A stretch of 64,000 bases of DNA from Caprimulgus europaeus (taxonomy: Eukaryota; Chordata; Aves; Caprimulgiformes; Caprimulgidae): contig OU015530.1 of assembly GCA_907165065.1 (NCBI GenBank), forward strand, positions 46,130,965-46,194,964, written 5' to 3'. Shown in pieces: positions 27,255-38,900 of the stretch. Both the position numbers and the translations under genes were made by a program. The notes beneath the pieces are model-generated. The model saw only the letters and a list, made by a program, of their open reading frames with translations. It had not been told where the DNA came from and did no database searches. Within the stretch, counting starts at the first letter, position 1, and each line of letters starts with the position of its first letter.

Positions 27255-29174
27255 CAATTAATATGGCTACTCCCATAATTTTCACTTAGCTTTTTTAAAA
27301 AATTCAAGTCTGCATAAATTATGAAAAATAAAGTGGTTTTATCTAAATACTTTTGAAAATAACCTTGACAGTATTTTATTGGCTCTTATGTATTATAATT
27401 TGAGCAGTTTCTATCCAATCTGCAATTTATTCTAGATAATAATAGTGTATTGTTATGCAAATATCACTACTTTTTTATTTCTAAGAATGTGAATAGTTTT
27501 GATGAACTATTCACTGTTACTTCTTTCAAACAGTTTTCTAGAAGGATACTAATGTAATTGTGTTTTTGTGTTTGGTTCTTGCTTAGGACAACTAAAAACT
27601 TCTTGATTTGAGAAAGGGAGTGTCGATAAAAAATAGCATTCAAACTTGAATGTTGATATCAGTCTTAAACTGATATCAGTCTGATCAGTCTATAAATACA
27701 TTGCTAAAATAAATTCTACTTTATTAATGCATCTTAAAAAGACAAATCATGCTGTCTTAAATGAAGTTGTTTCAAAAGCAGAACAGAACTAGCTTAAATT
27801 CATGGCAGGGCTTATCTTGCATATCTCAATGGCATGTGAACTGAAATATCTTTTTGAAAGTCCTTCTTACTTCTTACACAGCCAACCAGACCAGAAAGGC
27901 ATGTGGCTGAGCAACTGTGAATTCCATTTTTCTTCCCAGAGGTTTTGCAAACAAAACCATACGATGTCAGCTCAAATTTAACATAAGAAATATTTTTCTG
28001 CTATTTCCCATTTCAAGATTGTGCAAAACAGTATGAAATAGAAGACACAACTAAGAATTCCTGTTCCCAATGTCTGAATGAAAACAGAATAAAATACCAA
28101 TCCTGTCTTTAAAAAAATAAAGCATTTCTATTATTCAAAATTGTCGTAATTATTTTTTATTTATTTTGTTGAAGAATGTACACTTAGTGTATGGAATACT
28201 CTATAATGGCAATGAGGGAGCTGCCATATTGCAGCAGACATGTAGAACCTGCAGGTAATACATTTCCTTTCCCACTCAGTGACCACCATCAAACCACTCC
28301 AAAGGAAAACGTCAGATTCCTTGCAATCTACAGATTTAAAAAAAACCCAAAAACCAACCAAACAAAAAAAAAAAAAAACAAAACAAAAAAACAAACCCTG
28401 CCCCAAGGCAGGTATATCTTTAGTCTCAGACAGACATGGCAGGTTTCATTTTGCCAAATTTTGACATTAGCAATGTAAACAACTATATCTGTGTTCATCA
28501 TCCATATTTTCTTTCCAGTCAGAGGAGACAATCAAGTATTTCTAGTGCATAAGTCATCACACACATTTTAAAGTGCATAATTCTCTCTGTTAGAAATAGA
28601 AGTGAACACAGTGGTGAGTTTATATGCAGATATTTACACTACAAATATCCAAAGGTTCGTGAATTACAGTTTAACCTTGAAAACCAGTTTTAACCCCAAA
28701 ATAGGCAGTTATAATTTTCAAAATTTCCCATACATAGTGGAAAATTAGTGAGCACTGCAAGCAATTTTATGTAATATATTGGTACATTAATATCACAGCT
28801 AAAGCACATTGAAGGTTAATTTCAGTTTAACGATATAATCCTTGAAAAGCCTTCACTTATTAGCTGCAGTACTGGGGAAATGGGTCAATGAGGTTGTTTA
28901 TGGAGCAGAAGCTGACACAAGCAGAAAGACACTCTTATCAGCACCTGAGTATAAAATAACCACTGACTGCAGCTTGTCCATACGTGATTCACTGCAGGAA
29001 TCCAGCAGGTGATTGATAAGGGGAGTACATCAGGAATGTAAGCAGGCTACATATAAAAGGAATGTAAACAATTCAGCATTCTTCCCTGCACTTACCACCA
29101 TAGAAACGATAACAACAGTCTCTCTGTTGACATACTTCTCAGCTCAGTCTTGCCTCTCCTGTGCACATAGGAGG

Positions 29175-30290
29175 AGGACTAAAGCCTTTGACACCATGTC
29201 CCACAGCATTCTCCTGGAGAAACTGGCTGCTCATGGTTTGGATGGGCATACTTTTCTTTGTGTGAAAAACTGGCTGGATGGCTGGGCCTAAAGGGTTGTG
29301 GTGAATGGAGATAAATCCAGTTGGTGGCTGGTCACAGGCAGTCCCAAGGGCTCAGCCTTGGGGCCAATCTTTATCAATGATCTGGAAAGCGGGGGTCGGG
29401 TGCACTCTCAGTAAGTTTGCAGACAACACCAAGTTGGGCAGTAGTGTTGATCTGCTTGAGGGTAGGAAGACTCTGTGGAGGGATGTGGACAGGCTGGATC
29501 GATGGACTGAGGCCACTTGTTCAACAAGGCTCAGTGCTGGGTCCTGCACTTAGGTCACAACAACTCCGTGCAATGCTAAAGGCTTGGGGAAGAGTGACTG
29601 GAAAGCTGCCCAGTGGAAAAAGACCTGAGGGGGTTGGTTGACAGCCAGCTCACTATGAGCAGGCAATGTGCCCAGGTGGCAAGGAAGAACAATAGTGTCC
29701 TGGCTTGTGTCAGAAATAACTTTGTGAGCAGAACTAGGGAAGTGATTATCCTCCTGTACGCAGCACTGGTGAGGCTGCACCTTGAATACTGTGTTCAGTT
29801 TTCAGCTCCTCACAAGAAGAAAGAAATTGAGGTGCTGGACTGTGTTCAAAGGACAACAAACCTGGTGAAGGTTCTGGTGCACAAGTCTTATGAGGAGTGG
29901 CTAAGGGAACAAGAATGTTTATCCTGGAGAAAAAGAGGCTCAGGAAAGACCTTATCACCCTCTACAATTACCTGAAAGGAGATTGTAGCAAGGTGGATGT
30001 CAGTCCCTTCACCCAAGTAACAAGCAATAAGACAAAAGGAAATGTTCTCAAGTTGTATCAGAGGAGGTTTAGGTTGCATATTAGGAAATATTTCTTCACT
30101 GAAAATATTAACAAGTATTGGAACAAATTGCCCAGAGAAGTCGTGGAGTCACCATGCCTGGATATATTTAAAAGATATGTGGTGCTCAGGGACATGGTTT
30201 AGAGGTGGACTTTGAAGTGCTGGGTTAATGGTTGGACTCAATGATTTTAAAGGTCTTTTTCCAATAAACAATTCTACAATTCTATGATTC
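29175..30290 (+). mobile_element. CR1 LINE, 5'-truncated, reverse transcriptase decayed
   Basis: Plus-strand CR1 of about 1.1 kb, running from inside the ORF2 reverse transcriptase to the true 3' end (attctacaattctatgattc, ending 30290). Fragments in order: KAFDTMSHSILLEKLAAHGLDG-like start (about 29180), CTLSKFADNTKLG (29401-29439), LLEGRK and DRLDRW, DLRGLVDSQLTMS (about 29619), SRTREVI, LVRLHLEYCVQF (about 29770), [10 protein letters not shown] (about 29968), [12 protein letters not shown] and LPREVVESP (to about 30150), and the ORF2 end VVLRDMV at 30202. The reading frame shifts between these blocks and there is a stop after NWLDGWA at about 29289. The catalytic F-A-D-D box reads F-A-D-N (29416-29427), losing the second catalytic Asp. 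The copy is inactive. CR1 homology upstream of about 29175 was not evident. Confidence 0.95.
29180..30202 (+). pseudogene. CR1 ORF2 pseudogene (reverse transcriptase C-terminal part)
   Basis: The coding remnant within the CR1 copy, spread over at least three frames. One frame covers about 29180-29291 (ends at a stop). Another covers about 29305-29553 with the catalytic region. Further frames cover 29613-29975 and 29897-30202 with the thumb and C-terminal region. Frameshifts near 29295, 29550-29610 and 29930, and the Asp to Asn change in the FADD box, rule out an active enzyme. A full CR1 ORF2 protein also has an N-terminal endonuclease, which is absent here. Confidence 0.9.
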
Positions 30291-32652
30291 AATACAGAAC
30301 TTCTCATTCTTGCAGACAACCCCAACAACAACTTAAAGCTCTCTGTTTCCACTTAGGGTGTTAATGTACGCAAGTCAAAATGAGATGCCAAGGTGGACAC
30401 ACAGATGTAGCTCCTTCTGGGCAGGTCCCTTAGTATCCTGCTGTCTGGATCCTCCTGCAAGCCCTGAGGAGACAAAAGGAGACATACAGGGACAAACTTG
30501 CAGGGCTGCAGATGGGAAGTGGAATCAATGCTACTGCCCATTGAAGTAAACAGAATTTCAGTAAAGAGTATGATAGATAAGATCATTTCTGTATTACAAA
30601 GCTAATAGTAAGTAAGAATATGTTGAGGGGTGACTTGGGTCCTCACTTTTATATTGAAAAAGTCATGACTGTTAAATGTTCTATTTGTGAGAGTGGTTGA
30701 TGATTTTAAATGATTGCACATTCATTTGTTTTAGCACTTTGGAAGAAATGAAAACTCCAGTGATAACATCAGTGTATTCTTAAGAGTCATTTGTCTGCAT
30801 GCATTTGTCTCCTATTACTGGGAACTACAATGAAAAATGACAGTAAATACTAAAGCATGTAGACTCCTGAATTACTATCATATCCTAAATTAATACTGCT
30901 GTTTTCATCCTGGTTATTTTGTAAAATGACCCTGTTATTTCAATGCAGTTGTAATATATGAGATTCTTGTACATTTGTATCAGAAAAGCTCTGCATACAT
31001 CAGGTGATCATTTTATATGACCCTATTCCTAAGAACAAGATCCTCCCAAACAACTTTCCAAGTTGTTTCACAGAGATTCCATACATTCCTCTATTTATCA
31101 ACAGCCAGAGTTACTCAGCAAAGTATTTGACCCCTTAAACTCCTTGACCTGTTTTTTTTCACAAAAGCTTGAATTTATTCATAATTCATGTTCATTATTC
31201 CTTATGCAGATGGATGATAGTGCTTAGACATGCAAAGTCCAAAAAACACTGAAAATGGTGTCTAGAGAAGACAATCTTTCTGTGTATGTTTGCTCACTTT
31301 CAAAAAATGAGGTGAGGTTCTCAAACCAGATCCTTTCTACGTGTGTATGAGTAAAGACAATATGATTCACACCAGAGTGAGAGAAAAAGGAGTTAGAGAA
31401 TACATTGCCAGAACCATGTATTACTTACCCAGAAGTTCTGAATAGAAGTCAGTGCTGCAATAGGTAAGCATGACTGGTGTGTACAATATTTCACTGAGAA
31501 ATATTTAGGTCTCAGAGTATTCAGAAGTGGTCAGTATGATTCCAAATTTTAAGAATTATTTCAGGGAAAATCTGGAGAAATGCTAATTTGTAATTCTTAC
31601 ACACGTACCACACAGATCAGGCAATCTGTAGTAAATAATATAATCAGCATGACATGTGATGTATTAGGGAAGAGCAAGCATGGATTTTCTATAGGTTACT
31701 TATGCCTATGTAAACCTACTACAGCTCTTTGGTGAGACCAACAGTGATGTGGAATAAGGGACAATTGGTTCATAAAATCTATTTGAATCTCCAAAATGCA
31801 TTTGGAAATTTAACTTGCTGAAGGTTTTCCTGGGTGAATAATAAGTGGTCATTAGGAAGATGCTTACAAAAGAAACACTTGGTCAAAAAACAGAAAACAA
31901 AAGATACAGTACATTGTCAGTATTCCCAATGGAGTGAAATAATCAATAAAATACTTCAGTAATCTGTGCTATTAACTTATCCATAAATTATCTGGAAAGA
32001 GAAATAGCTGAAGTGACAAAATCTGATGGAAGTGGTTGAAGGCAAAGCTGTTCAAGGCTGAAAAAAATGCATGCTGACTGTGTAGCAGTATTTTAGAAGA
32101 ATGTAGCCAAGTCCTAGCTGTACTGAATACCTGATAAAATAACATGGAAGATGAAACTTAGTGTAGATAAATGTAAAGTAATATGTCTACAAGGAATGTT
32201 CCTAATTTTTGGTATGTAGTAATGGTTTACCAGTGCTACTTCTAGAGTGAGTTTTAGTACCAAATTGTGTGGAAATTGTTGATTCAGGGCTCAGTGCAGT
32301 AAAAAAGCAAAGAAAATTACAGTGTTAGAAAGTGTAGAGAACAAAACATAAACCAGCATTTTTATAGCATAATCTAATGTTCACTTTTTATTTGCAAAAT
32401 CAAGGCAAAAAAAGATTCATTTTCTTGAAAGGCACTAAAAATAATAACAGCAATACCTCTGTGAAGTTAACTTCTTATGTTAAGGCCATTTGAAAGGTCA
32501 CCAATTCCTAAAGTGTTATGATAAGTGTTGATAGTCCTTGCTAATTAAAATAACCTCCTACACACCAGGACTGCTTTTTAGAAACACTTTCTTTGAGAAA
32601 ATGAGTTTTGTAACTAATGACAAAAATCTCAAGTTGTCCCCAATTATACACA
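30291..32652. other. AT-rich non-coding stretch, no gene seen
   Basis: No recognised gene or repeat family. If the minus-strand model is right, a 26-base microexon candidate lies at 31429-31454 (see findings). Confidence 0.5.
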
Positions 32653-32925
32653 TTTTCTTTTCTTTTCTTTTCTTTTCTTTTCTTTTCTTTTCTTTTCTTT
32701 TCTTTTCTTTTCTTTTCTTTTCTTTTCTTTTCTTTTCTTTTCTTTTCTTTTCTTTTCTTTTCTTTTCTTTTCTTTTCTTTTCTTTTCTTTTCTTTTCTTT
32801 TCTTTTCTTTTCTTTTCTTTTCTTTTCTTTTCTTTTCTTTTCTTTTCTTTTCTTTTCTTTTCTTTTCTTTTCTTTTCTTTTCTTTTCTTTTCTTTTCTTT
32901 TCTTTTCTTTTCTTTTCTTTTCTTT
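32653..32925. repeat. (CTTTT)n pentanucleotide array, about 55 units
   Basis: About 273 bases of uninterrupted TTTTC units, degrading at the right edge into C/T-rich sequence to about 32955. The unit has no stop codon in any of the six frames, so long artificial open frames run across it on both strands. The absence of interruptions suggests a young, length-variable locus. Confidence 0.99.
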
Positions 32926-32955
32926 CCTTCTTCCCCCTTTCTTACTTTTTCCTTT

Positions 32956-35900
32956 CTGGATGCAACACAGTAGGAGAAGTAGCAATTAGAGCTGTTGAAA
33001 CCAGGCCACTACAGTACAATTGCAACTGCATTAGCACCAGAAATGCTTTAAGACCAATTAATGGGGAAATTCACTAAAAGCTTCATTATGTCTTTAAAAG
33101 AGCTTTACACACTTATGTCATGCAGCTCATAAATAACACGGATCTAAAAGGAAATCCTTTTGTAAATTGTTCTTCAGACTTTGTAAGAGTAGGTGCCAGT
33201 CATGAAGCTATTGAAATTTAAGTTTATATTCAGAATAGAAGCACCACAGAATGAATCATGATCTTATTTTGGAAATTACTGTGGGTGGAAATAGAAGACT
33301 GGACAAACTGGTTGTGTTACAGACACACGAGGCTATTAAGGAGATTTGAGTTAAATAAGGAGGTGTCAGCTATGGTTTGTTGGTGATTTAAAGATACTGT
33401 TAAAGTCAAATATATTGGACAAAAAGCAAAAAGGAGATCATAAATACATATAAATCCATATAGGTAAATAACAAAAAACAGAAGGAATGCAAATAGACTA
33501 ATGACCCATTCTTACTTTAGTAGCAGTCAGTCAAGAAAATATATAATGTACTAAATTGACTGAGTTACAATTCAAGAAGCAGGAAGTCAGCCTGGTAAAA
33601 CTGTACCCACGGAGTGACTGGTGAGACATCATTGCATGAATGAAGGAGCATTTGAGGGATCAGTCTTCTCCAGAAAACAAGCTTCATTGATTGTGTTGGC
33701 ATATGGTGTCAAGCTTAATTACCTTATTGCATATGTTTATGATCAAGAGTGATCATTTCAGTAAGGCCTGAACTGATTCTCATTGCATCTGAGATAGCTA
33801 GGGGGAACCGGAGTGAAATCTGAGTTGTGTTTTGTTGTCTGGTATTTTGTCTGAGAATAGTTTTAAACAGTCTTTGTGAATGGCTATCTGGTAATATTTT
33901 TATTATTACTAACTATCAAGAAGGTATACACAATTTCTCATTGTACTTGTGCCAGTTAGACAAGAAACCTTACCAAGAACAGCTGCAGGATAATCAGATT
34001 CAGCAAACCCTATTAGGAATATGTTTATGTGTTGTGATGAGGAACTGCAGTGTCTTTTTTTTCCCCACCTTCCTAACATGAAATTATAATTTGTATTTTC
34101 TGTAGGTGCTACAGTATTCTAAAAGATCATGATTCAGATGCCACAGAACGAGACACAGAACCTTTCTCACCCCTTCTCCTCTGTATCAGGGATATATACA
34201 TATCCTGTGTGCATATGCTAGATATAAATGTAGGTATTTAGATGCTGCTTTCACCGAAATGTGGGTTATATGTGATAATCAATTTGGCTTCAGTGACCAA
34301 ATTACACCTTAGTTGGTTTTTTTTTTTTTTGCTTCCTGTCCTTTAAGATTGTTCTAGAGAGAAAAACGAGGCAATAATTTTCCCTAAAGAAAGAAAATGG
34401 ACAAAAAATCTCTGAAATTGTATAAATTCAATAGTGTGGTTACTGTCCTCAGCTTTGTAATGATGCTGTTTTAGCCTTTGGGTGTCAGGCTTTCATTTCA
34501 TACCACCAAACACTTCCTGAATTCCTGGAGTTTTATTTCTTCTGCATCTGTTAACATTTTACCACTGTCCTTTTTTTTCCATTTTGCTGTCCTTACCTCT
34601 CCATGTCATGCTCTAGAAAGTGTGTTGAAGTTTAATTTAAACTGAAGAAATCCCAACAGGAATATCAGGTAGCAGCATCACTTTCATCTCACTGTTCCTT
34701 CAACAGACAACCTCAACTCTGTTTTGCTAATTTTGACAGAGAAAGTGTTTCAAATAGAATTACTGGAAGGCATCTGGTCTCATTTTGGTCAGTGCCTCTT
34801 TTGATGATACCATGGGAAGATACTATGTTTATCTCATTGAAATTAATGAGACATCTTTCTCTGCAGAGGAAGAAACAAATGAACAGAAAATCTTTAATGT
34901 TTATAATAATATTCTTTCTTCTTTATATTAGTGAGCACCATTAACACCAGAAAGTCTTTGAAGAAGCACTCCCTTAATGTGTGTCATCTTGTTCACAACC
35001 AAGAGAGCAGTAACAGTAAAGCCGGTTTTGATAATTATATATAACGTCTGTCAAGTTGACATAGATCTACGGAACCTGAGGGAACATCAGCTATAGGTGT
35101 ATTTGCAGATGGCTTTTTCTAATAGAAGACTTTTTATCTTAAATGCAGGCTTGAAATTTCAACAAGTTTTGCATAGTACAGACTACTGTCAAAGAACATA
35201 ATGAAACAATACCAAATGAAATCCTTAAAAGTAGTTTTTGGTGGAAGGAGATATTTTATACATATATGTATATGTAATAGTTAAATGTAATAAATCAGCT
35301 GTGGGATAGTGTTTGTTCATTGTCATTGTACTCTGTGTCTCACCATTTTATTTTTTATTGTTTTAAATTATGTGAGTAACAACTATTGTGGTTAGATTAT
35401 GAGACTGTTTTTAACATAACATTGCATAACAAAATTGTTATCACCTTCTGATTTCTGATAGAATCTGTACTAGATACAGTAACTGCACTATATCTCGTTT
35501 CTGCAGCTACGAGCTAATGATCTGAAAAATGCAATGCAAAATGGAAAGTAAAACTATTCACAAATTTGTACTAAAACACTCATAATAAAGTTCCAGGCAT
35601 AACAAGGAGCACATCATGTTCTGAACATCAAACAGCACTATAGGATTAGGGGACTTGGCTTCTGTTCCTTTTGCTAGAAAGGATTCAAGCCCTTATGACT
35701 CCTAAGAGTCATATGAAACTTTGTACTTGAGATAGGTGCCTTCTTCCATCACTTCTGTTACTCTATTCCATTTTACATTTCATAATAAAATATTAATCAA
35801 GACATTAAAGTTATTATATAGCCTGACAATTAGGAGAGCAACCTGAATCCTAACTCCTGTGCCAACTGAAGGCATCCATCAGCTTGGATTCAAATTCCCA

Positions 35901-38900
35901 TTTTAAATCAGGTGGTCTCCTTAACTGCTAAACCATAAAGATAGTCTATTTTGGCTCAATGAATGTTTCATTATGTCCAAAGTGAAGAGATGGAGAGCAA
36001 CATTCCCTGAGAAGTTGGAAATTATGATGTACTGCAGACCCAGGGTGGCAGCTGAGAACTTTCAGAGTTTCCAGGTTCCTAAATCCACATGAGCCCATCT
36101 GTTGACCCATGAATTAGGAAATCCTGGAAACTTTCAGGCAAGTTGTTAAAGAGACAGACTCCAATGGTCTTTGTCCTCTCACCTGTTCATTTATTCATTA
36201 ATCAGGTGCTAAAGAACTCAGCAGGTTCCCTGGCTTGTGATTAGAGGGTTTTGAAACATTTTTGGCATGAGCAGATCCATCAAAACCCTGTCTGTATTCC
36301 AGTGCAATTTCACTGTGATCTCTGAAAAATATTTTGCTTTCGTTGATTCAGCATTCTTAAAGCAAAATTGTTCGCATTTTCCAAACAGCTAAATGTTTAC
36401 TTTGCAGGCTTAATTCATTACACATAGTGTAGCCACACAGTTGAATGACATGTAATGAAGGAGAACTCTCTATAGAGGAACATGACAGACTGTGTCACTG
36501 GTGTCACTGACTTCTAATACATGTGTGCTTTGGTGAATATTGAGTTTCTGATACTTGCGTAAACTAGGATGCCAGAATCTTATTGCTATGAGTGGGAGGA
36601 TGAGATGATCCGATCAGTGTGCCAAGTTCCTGTAACTCATCACTTTCCATTCTCTGTGAAGTGGCATTCCCCTAATCTGGCTGCCAAAAGCTGGTTATTT
36701 CACAGTCCTGAGGATGGTGTAAAATCTCACTTTCACATGGACTGAAATACAAGACAGAATGGATAGTCTGGAATAAAACTTGCTCAAAAAGTTATGTTAA
36801 TATATTAGACTGCATTTTTTTCTGTGATATTGGCACTTATATTAATGTAATATTCACTCATAAGACTTCAGAAACTTTGGAAAAATGAACATGTATTGCA
36901 AGTTGTGCCTGGAACAAGCAGGTGTAATCCTGGGAAGATAAACATAATCCAGTTGCTAGCCCTGATTTCTTTAGCTTTTTATCAAACTCCCTGTTGTAGC
37001 AACAGTCTAATGCTGTTTTTTCCATTCTGCTTAACCAGCAGATGACTCAGTCTACAAACCAAGATAATGTAGTACAATTATAGCATTCAAAATGGTTTAT
37101 GTGTGACTACTCAAAGCTTGTCTTCACTCTGTTTATTGGCTACCAGCACACTAAGCTAAAGCAAGTTAACAAATTCCTAAAAATACTCCAGGGATGAATC
37201 ATCCCTTTCAAAAGGGTTCTGGAGAATGTTTACCACTGTGATGGTAAGTCACGGGGTAGTGGGGAAGCCAATTTCTGTTACAGAAAGAGACAAGTTTGAG
37301 TCAGCCAAATGCTATGTTACAGATTCTGAATGCCGTGCCTGGAAAACGGCTATTATGAGTTAATGTCCTCAAACTTGGGCAGCTAAAGGAGGTTGTTAAA
37401 GCAAAATGTTGTTAAAGTATCCACTTATCTTGCAAGTCTGATTTCTTTTACTTTCCTTAGAAATTCAAGAATTAAGATTTTCTCATTTTTAGAAGATTTA
37501 CTCCCAAATTCTAAACTACTTATAATTTTCAGAAAAACCTGAGGAGCCTGTTAGCTTGGAATTTAGATGATATTTGAAAAATGTGTGTTAAAATTCATGG
37601 CATAGATGTATGCTTGAACATTCTTTGCTACCTACAAAGCAGACTGAAGTTTTTTTTGAGCGGAAGAGATTCAAGTGCTGTATCTGTTCCTTCAAAAAAC
37701 ATTGCGTTTGATAGATCTAGAATTACAGGAAAAAAAGTTATAATAGTGTTAAACAATAATAATAATAATAACAAAAAATCTAGATGACATTAACATTGAC
37801 ATTTTAACCTCTGCCCTGTAATAAACACCTAATAAACCACAATAGATTTATTCATCTCTCCAGGAGTACTTAAGTTTAACCCCACTATTACTACTGTCCA
37901 CTCTGATTTAATCTGCTTAAGCACTATTTACTGTAAATTCAAGACTTCAGAAATGACCAAAATCCTCATTTACAGAGATCTTTCTGTTTGCTAAATAATT
38001 ATTCCACATTTACAGTTTTATCTCTGGTAAATGGCATAGGGAGGCAAGCTCCAGTGTGGTTTGAGGAGTTCTATCCTCACTCTGCAGTGCACTTCTGATG
38101 GAAGTTGCCACCCCCATACATCTGGGATACCAGAAATTGCCACGTGGCTGCGTCATGGCCTCATTTCCATCACATTTTGGGCACACTGCTCACCACATAA
38201 TTAACACGGATGCCTTGTGCTCATTAGATGTATTTAGTAGCACCTTTAGATAACTCCGACTTTAGGCTGGAAGAATAAATCCTGAAAGTATCACTCAATA
38301 AACAGATTATTGATTATAGATGACTTAAAATCATGGAAGGTCTTCCATATGTGAATCTTGACCAGTTACAAAAACTCTTCAGATAAATGTGGAAAGACTA
38401 GGAAAAAGACAATTTTTAGAAATCCTGAATCAAACAATTCTATATACAAGAAGTATCTTGCAGACTAGTCCTGACACAGTCCTGCCTGCTATCTGATAAG
38501 CAATAAAGGGAAAGAAAGGCAGACACTGGAAAACTTTCCAAGGCATTGCCTTGGAAAACTTGAATAAGGTTTGTGATCAATTAGATAAATTAAATGGAAA
38601 TTTTAAAAATAAGGGTATTAAACTTAATTAAATGATATTAAACTTTGCCACTTTCTTCACTGCCACCATTCACTACAACCAAACAAGTTTAAAATTCCTC
38701 ACAGGTGACCAGTGAGATGTATCACATAAAAAGACATGGATTGACACATTTACCTTCACAGACCAGATCCTGAATCCTCTGCATGGAAACTACTGACTGC
38801 TCAGAGAAGATTACACAATTTCATTTCACTGTGAAAAGTTCAGTAAATCCTTATTTCTGAATTAAAACTTTTTTTGTAATTATATTCTTACAATTTAATC

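Larger units (their letters stand above)
22835..29174. other. AT-rich stretch with low-complexity tracts, no gene seen
   Basis: The sub-region 23700-24400 is moderately GC-richer and carries a 108-codon minus-strand open frame with no recognisable motif. Other contents are a GA-rich purine tract (25678-25726), a TAA-rich tract (26224-26247), a 23-bp tandem duplication (26311-26356), an (AT)n array (27235-27254), a TGATATCAGTCT direct repeat (27653-27690) and a CAAA-rich tract (28339-28397). No gene or mobile element was recognised. Confidence 0.5.

Noticed and set aside
32538..33077. Long open frames of 179 and 118 codons (plus) and 113 codons (minus)
   Set aside because: They are translations of the (CTTTT)n array, whose unit has no stop in any frame.
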